From assembly GCA_023249165.1 (NCBI GenBank), contig JAHFDE010000102.1:1-7789 (forward strand): a stretch of 7,789 nucleotides of DNA. The letters run 5' to 3'. A program made the position numbers and the translations under genes. The notes beneath the pieces were generated by a model, which had not been told where the DNA came from, searched no databases, and saw nothing but the letters and a program-made list of their open reading frames with translations. Numbering within the stretch: position 1 is the first letter of the stretch; every line of letters starts with the position of its first letter. The stretch comes from Candidatus Methylomirabilota bacterium (GTDB taxonomy: Bacteria > Methylomirabilota > Methylomirabilia > Methylomirabilales > CSP1-5). Shown one piece after another: positions 5,894-7,789 of this stretch.

Positions 5894-6416
5894 CGTAGCC
5901 TATCTCGGTCTCGGCGGAAACGTGGGCGATCGGCAGGGAGCGCTCGAACAGGCCCTCTCGCTGCTGGTGTGCCGTCCCGGGATCCAGCTCCTCCGCCTCT
6001 CGTCCCTGTATGAGACGGAGCCGGTGGAGGCGTCGGGGGGCTGGTTCTTCAATAGCGTGGCAGAGGTCGAGACCTCTCTCGGCCCCGACGAGCTGCTCAC
6101 GACCCTCGAGCAGGTGGAGGGGGCCTGTGGCCGGCCGCGCCTCCGTGAGCGGGGAGAGGCGCGGCTGGTGGACCTGGACCTTCTCCTCTACGGGTCTCGC
6201 ATCATCGCGGAGCCGCATCTTCAGGTCCCGCACCCCCGGATGCACCTGCGACGCTTTGTCCTCGTCCCGCTGGCCGAGCTGGACCCCGGTCTGGTGCACC
6301 CAGGGCTCGGGACCCGGGTGAGTGACCTCCTCGCGCATCTTTCGCAGCTTCCCGAGGTTCGGATGGTTGCCCGGGAATGGTTTGTTGCCCGGGCCGGAGA
6401 GAGGGGTGTGCCGTGA
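5859..6416 (+). CDS. folK: 6-hydroxymethyl-7,8-dihydropterin pyrophosphokinase (HPPK)
   Basis: FolK transfers pyrophosphate from ATP to 6-hydroxymethyl-dihydropterin for folate synthesis. The 185-residue frame has a repeat-derived N-terminus (MSPTNPTNPTNP) followed by the normal HPPK start VAYLGLGGNVGDR (13-25). Other motifs are LYETEPV (50-56), WFFNSVAEVET (62-72), RLVDLDLLLYG (102-112; Mg ligands D105 and D107) and VPHPRMHLRRFVLVPLAEL (123-141; H125, R131). The stretch equivalent to E. coli RWGPRTLDLD reads RGEARLVDLD, so the position of Trp89 is glycine (G99) while the following arginine is kept (R102). Valine 13 is encoded by GTA, not a start codon, so ATG 5859 is the only in-frame start near the domain. 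I see no Shine-Dalgarno before it. The stop overlaps the GTG of the next gene (GTGA). Confidence 0.95.
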   Translation: MSPTNPTNPTNPVAYLGLGGNVGDRQGALEQALSLLVCRPGIQLLRLSSLYETEPVEASGGWFFNSVAEVETSLGPDELLTTLEQVEGACGRPRLRERGEARLVDLDLLLYGSRIIAEPHLQVPHPRMHLRRFVLVPLAELDPGLVHPGLGTRVSDLLAHLSQLPEVRMVAREWFVARAGERGVP

Positions 6417-7060
6417 CCGCCGGCTTCGAGGCGCACTACGTGGCCGTCGAGGGGCCGATCGGGGTGGGCAAGACGGCGCTCGCCGAACTGCTGGCCCAAC
6501 GGCTGCAGGCGCGGGCGGTTCTGGAGGCGGCCGAGGAGAACCCCTTCCTGAAAGATTTCTATCAGGATATGCGGCGGCACGCCTTTCAGACCCAGCTCTA
6601 TTTCCTGCTGACCCGCTACCGCCAACAGCAGGAGCTCCTGCAGTTCGATCTGTTCAAGCAGCGGGTGGTGTGTGACCATCTTTTTGCGCGGGACAGGATC
6701 TTCGCCTATCTCACCCTGGATGATCACGAGCTCGCCCTCTACGAGAAGATGCACGCCCTCTTGGAGGCCCGCATCCCCAAGCCCGACTTCGTTATTTACT
6801 TGCAGGCGGACGTGGAGGTGTTGTATAAGAGGATCGCCGTCAGGGGGCGGGCATACGAACGGGACATGCCGCGCGCGTACCTGGAGGACGTGGTTCAGGC
6901 GTATACCCACTTTTTCTTCCATTACACCGAGACGCCTCTGCTGGTGGTCAACACGACGGACATCGACTTTGTGAAACGAAAGGGGGACCTTGACGACCTC
7001 ATAACACAGATGCAGTCGATGAAGCGGGGAATGCAGTATTACGTCCCGCTTGGATCCTAG
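6413..7060 (+). CDS. Deoxynucleoside kinase (dAdo/dGuo kinase-like)
   Basis: Deoxynucleoside kinases phosphorylate salvaged deoxynucleosides using ATP. From GTG 6413 the protein is 215 residues, typical for bacterial dNKs. It has VAVEGPIGVGKT (10-21; P-loop lysine K20), the EENPFLKDFY segment (41-50) near the nucleoside pocket, QTQLYFLLTRYRQQ (59-72), CDHLFARDRIFA (87-98) in place of the usual acid-Arg-Ser motif, DFVIYLQADVEVLYKRIAVRGRAYE (125-149) with the arginine-rich lid, and a hydrophilic C-terminus. GTG 6413 overlaps the folK TGA by 4 nt and has a purine-rich GGAGAGAGGGG at 6396-6406. An upstream in-frame ATG at 6377 would add an unrelated 12-residue arginine- and cysteine-rich leader and lacks support. 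It is translationally coupled to folK and ends before the terminator. Whether it prefers dA, dG or dC cannot be told from sequence. Confidence 0.88.
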   Translation: MTAGFEAHYVAVEGPIGVGKTALAELLAQRLQARAVLEAAEENPFLKDFYQDMRRHAFQTQLYFLLTRYRQQQELLQFDLFKQRVVCDHLFARDRIFAYLTLDDHELALYEKMHALLEARIPKPDFVIYLQADVEVLYKRIAVRGRAYERDMPRAYLEDVVQAYTHFFFHYTETPLLVVNTTDIDFVKRKGDLDDLITQMQSMKRGMQYYVPLGS

Positions 7061-7105
7061 GCGGACCGAGACGGGCAGGGAAGGGCCGCTCGAACGGCAG
7101 AAAGT

Positions 7106-7138
7106 GCCACCCTGAACAGAGAAAACGTCGGGAGTGGC
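7106..7138 (+). promoter_or_regulatory. Bulged hairpin, possible regulatory element upstream of the terminator
   Basis: GCCAC-CCTGA (7106-7115) pairs with TCGGG-A-GTGGC (7128-7138), giving 10 base pairs (one G-U) with a single bulged A at 7133 and a 12-nt purine-rich loop. Its 3' arm contains CGGGAG (7129-7134), which is also the exact complement of CTCCCG (7181-7186) in the 5' arm of the terminator, so the two foldings exclude each other. It lies 46 nt after the kinase stop and about 190 nt before panB. It could be an attenuator, a riboswitch (pantothenate genes in some phyla carry a leader element called the pan motif, also described with bulged adenines), or just the 3' UTR. I cannot confirm any family match. 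Confidence 0.35.
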
Positions 7139-7175
7139 GAAGGTGCTCAAGGTGCGAGAGCGGCACAGCTGACTC

Positions 7176-7208
7176 AAGGCCTCCCGGCACGTCCGGGAGG
7201 TCTTTTTT
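7176..7208 (+). terminator. Rho-independent terminator
   Basis: CCTCCCGG (7180-7187) pairs perfectly with CCGGGAGG (7193-7200) around a 5-nt loop CACGT. It is followed by TC and six T (7203-7208). Flanking AAGG can extend the stem into the T-run through one G-U pair. It ends the lysA-to-kinase cluster, or acts as a conditional terminator ahead of panB. Confidence 0.88.
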
Positions 7209-7236
7209 GTTCATAGTTCAGGGTTCATAGTCCAGG
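7209..7236 (+). repeat. Heptamer array directly after the terminator
   Basis: Four 7-nt units in a 14-nt super-period: GTTCATA, GTTCAGG, GTTCATA, GTCCAGG. They begin at the base after the terminator T-run. The GTTCAT core is the reverse complement of the ATGAAC core in the dapA leader array. Confidence 0.8.
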
Positions 7237-7244
7237 ATCCCAAA

Positions 7245-7278
7245 AATTTCGAATTTCGAAATTCGAATTTCGAAATTC
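7245..7278. repeat. AT-rich heptamer array containing a perfect 28-bp palindrome
   Basis: Seven-nt units alternate between AATTTCG and AAATTCG. Bases 7251-7278 are two head-to-tail copies of GAATTTCGAAATTC. That 14-mer is its own reverse complement, so the pair forms a perfect 28-bp palindrome. It is strikingly AT-rich for this GC-rich window and lies 50-77 nt before the panB start. It could extrude a cruciform, be a protein-binding site, or be a product of repeat expansion. Confidence 0.9.
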
Positions 7279-7280
7279 TT

Positions 7281-7315
7281 CGGTCGTCGGTCACCGGTCA
7301 ACGGTCATCGGAGGG
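7281..7315 (+). repeat. Heptamer array merging with the panB ribosome binding site
   Basis: Units CGGTCGT, CGGTCAC, CGGTCAA, CGGTCAT, CGGAGGG follow each other without gaps. The last unit is the start of the panB Shine-Dalgarno GGAGGGGAGGG (7310-7320), as also happens at dapA. Confidence 0.8.
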
Positions 7316-7327
7316 GAGGGATCGATC

Positions 7328-7789
7328 GTGGCGACAACGCGGGTAACGACGGTCACCTTGCGGGAGATGAAGGATCGCGGCGAAAAGATCAGCATGCTCA
7401 CCGCCTACGACTACCCGATTGCCCGGCTCCTCGATGAGGCGGGGATCGAGGTGATCCTGGTGGGCGACTCGTTAGCCATGGTGGGGCTCGGGTATGAGAC
7501 CACCCTGCCCGTAACCATGGAGGAGATGCTTCATCACGTGCGCGCCGTGAGTCGAGGGGTGAAGCGGGCCCTTCTCGTGGCCGACATGCCGTTCGGCTCG
7601 TTTCAGGCCAGCGTGGAAGAGGGGGTGAGGAACGCCGGTCGCTTTCTGAAGGAGGCCGGCGCCCAGGGGGTCAAGCTGGAGGGGGGACGCGAGGTCGCTG
7701 ACCTCACGCGGCGTCTCACATCCGTCGGCATCCCCGTGATGGGCCACCTCGGGCTGACCCCCCAGATGGTCCATCAGTTCGGGGGCTTC
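7328..7789 (+). CDS. panB: 3-methyl-2-oxobutanoate hydroxymethyltransferase (partial, runs off right edge)
   Basis: PanB makes ketopantoate from 2-oxoisovalerate and methylenetetrahydrofolate, the first step of pantothenate and CoA synthesis. The visible 154 residues are a little over half of the usual 260-280. Motifs are TAYDYP (25-30), VGDSLAMV (45-52; metal ligand D47), TLPVTMEEML (59-68), ADMPFGSF (85-92; D86), AGAQGVKLEGG (110-120; K116 and E118) and MGHLGLTPQ (138-146), all intact. The start is GTG 7328, with the strong GGAGGGGAGGG 7 nt upstream; no ATG in this frame fits the family N-terminus as well. It follows a terminator and about 115 nt of repeat arrays, with no clear promoter of its own, so it depends either on read-through or on a promoter I cannot see. 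panC is often next in such clusters but lies outside the window. Confidence 0.97.
   Translation, partial: MATTRVTTVTLREMKDRGEKISMLTAYDYPIARLLDEAGIEVILVGDSLAMVGLGYETTLPVTMEEMLHHVRAVSRGVKRALLVADMPFGSFQASVEEGVRNAGRFLKEAGAQGVKLEGGREVADLTRRLTSVGIPVMGHLGLTPQMVHQFGGF

Noticed and set aside
6377..6412. Upstream in-frame ATG as the kinase start
   Set aside because: The added residues are not protein-family-like and overlap folK deeply; GTG 6413 has a good ribosome binding site and the common GTGA overlap.
6221..7177. Long - strand frame opposite folK and the kinase gene
   Set aside because: It is antisense to two well-supported genes and has no family resemblance.

Overview
This is a GC-rich bacterial window holding a co-oriented (+ strand) biosynthetic cluster: lysA, dapA, dapB, a fumarylacetoacetate hydrolase (FAH)-family gene, dapL, folK, a deoxynucleoside kinase gene, then the 5' part of panB, which runs off the right edge. 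The DapL route to lysine, the GC-rich codon use and this gene order suggest a member of the Methylomirabilota (NC10/Rokubacteria) or a related environmental lineage such as Nitrospirota or former Deltaproteobacteria. That placement rests on remembered similarity, not on a search, and is only moderately secure.

Layout. Positions 1-95 carry the start of an unrecognised gene on the - strand, divergent from the rest. Positions 96-416 are intergenic; they hold a short remnant of a short-chain dehydrogenase (SDR) N-terminus and a candidate sigma70-type promoter for lysA. The lysine block follows: lysA (417-1673), a 300-nt gap, dapA (1974-2858), dapB (2919-3722), the FAH-family gene (3817-4578) and dapL (4587-5759). 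folK (5859-6416) and the kinase gene (6413-7060, overlapping folK by 4 nt) form a translationally coupled pair. A clear Rho-independent terminator lies at about 7176-7208, and panB starts at GTG 7328.

How the genes work together. DapA condenses pyruvate with aspartate semialdehyde and DapB reduces the product to tetrahydrodipicolinate. DapL transaminates that directly to LL-diaminopimelate, and LysA decarboxylates meso-diaminopimelate to lysine. DapF, the epimerase needed between the last two, is not in the window. FolK (folate), the kinase (deoxynucleotide salvage) and PanB (pantothenate/CoA) are cofactor and nucleotide genes. The FAH-family enzyme has no obvious lysine-pathway step and seems to lack one expected metal ligand.

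The most unusual feature is in the gaps. Four intergenic regions (lysA-dapA, dapB-FAH, dapL-folK, kinase-panB) hold arrays of short tandem repeats, mostly of 7-nt period, with different units in each array. In the dapL-folK gap the period shifts from 7 to 8 to 9 nt; the 9-nt array supplies the folK start codon and an N-terminal (Thr-Asn-Pro)3 tail. In the panB leader one array is a perfect 28-bp palindrome. The same leader holds a bulged hairpin whose 3' arm could compete with the terminator, so an attenuator or riboswitch is possible but unproven. No mobile element, CRISPR array, tRNA or rRNA was seen. Most of the window is ordinary housekeeping, and nothing in it clearly amounts to a new defence or metabolic system.
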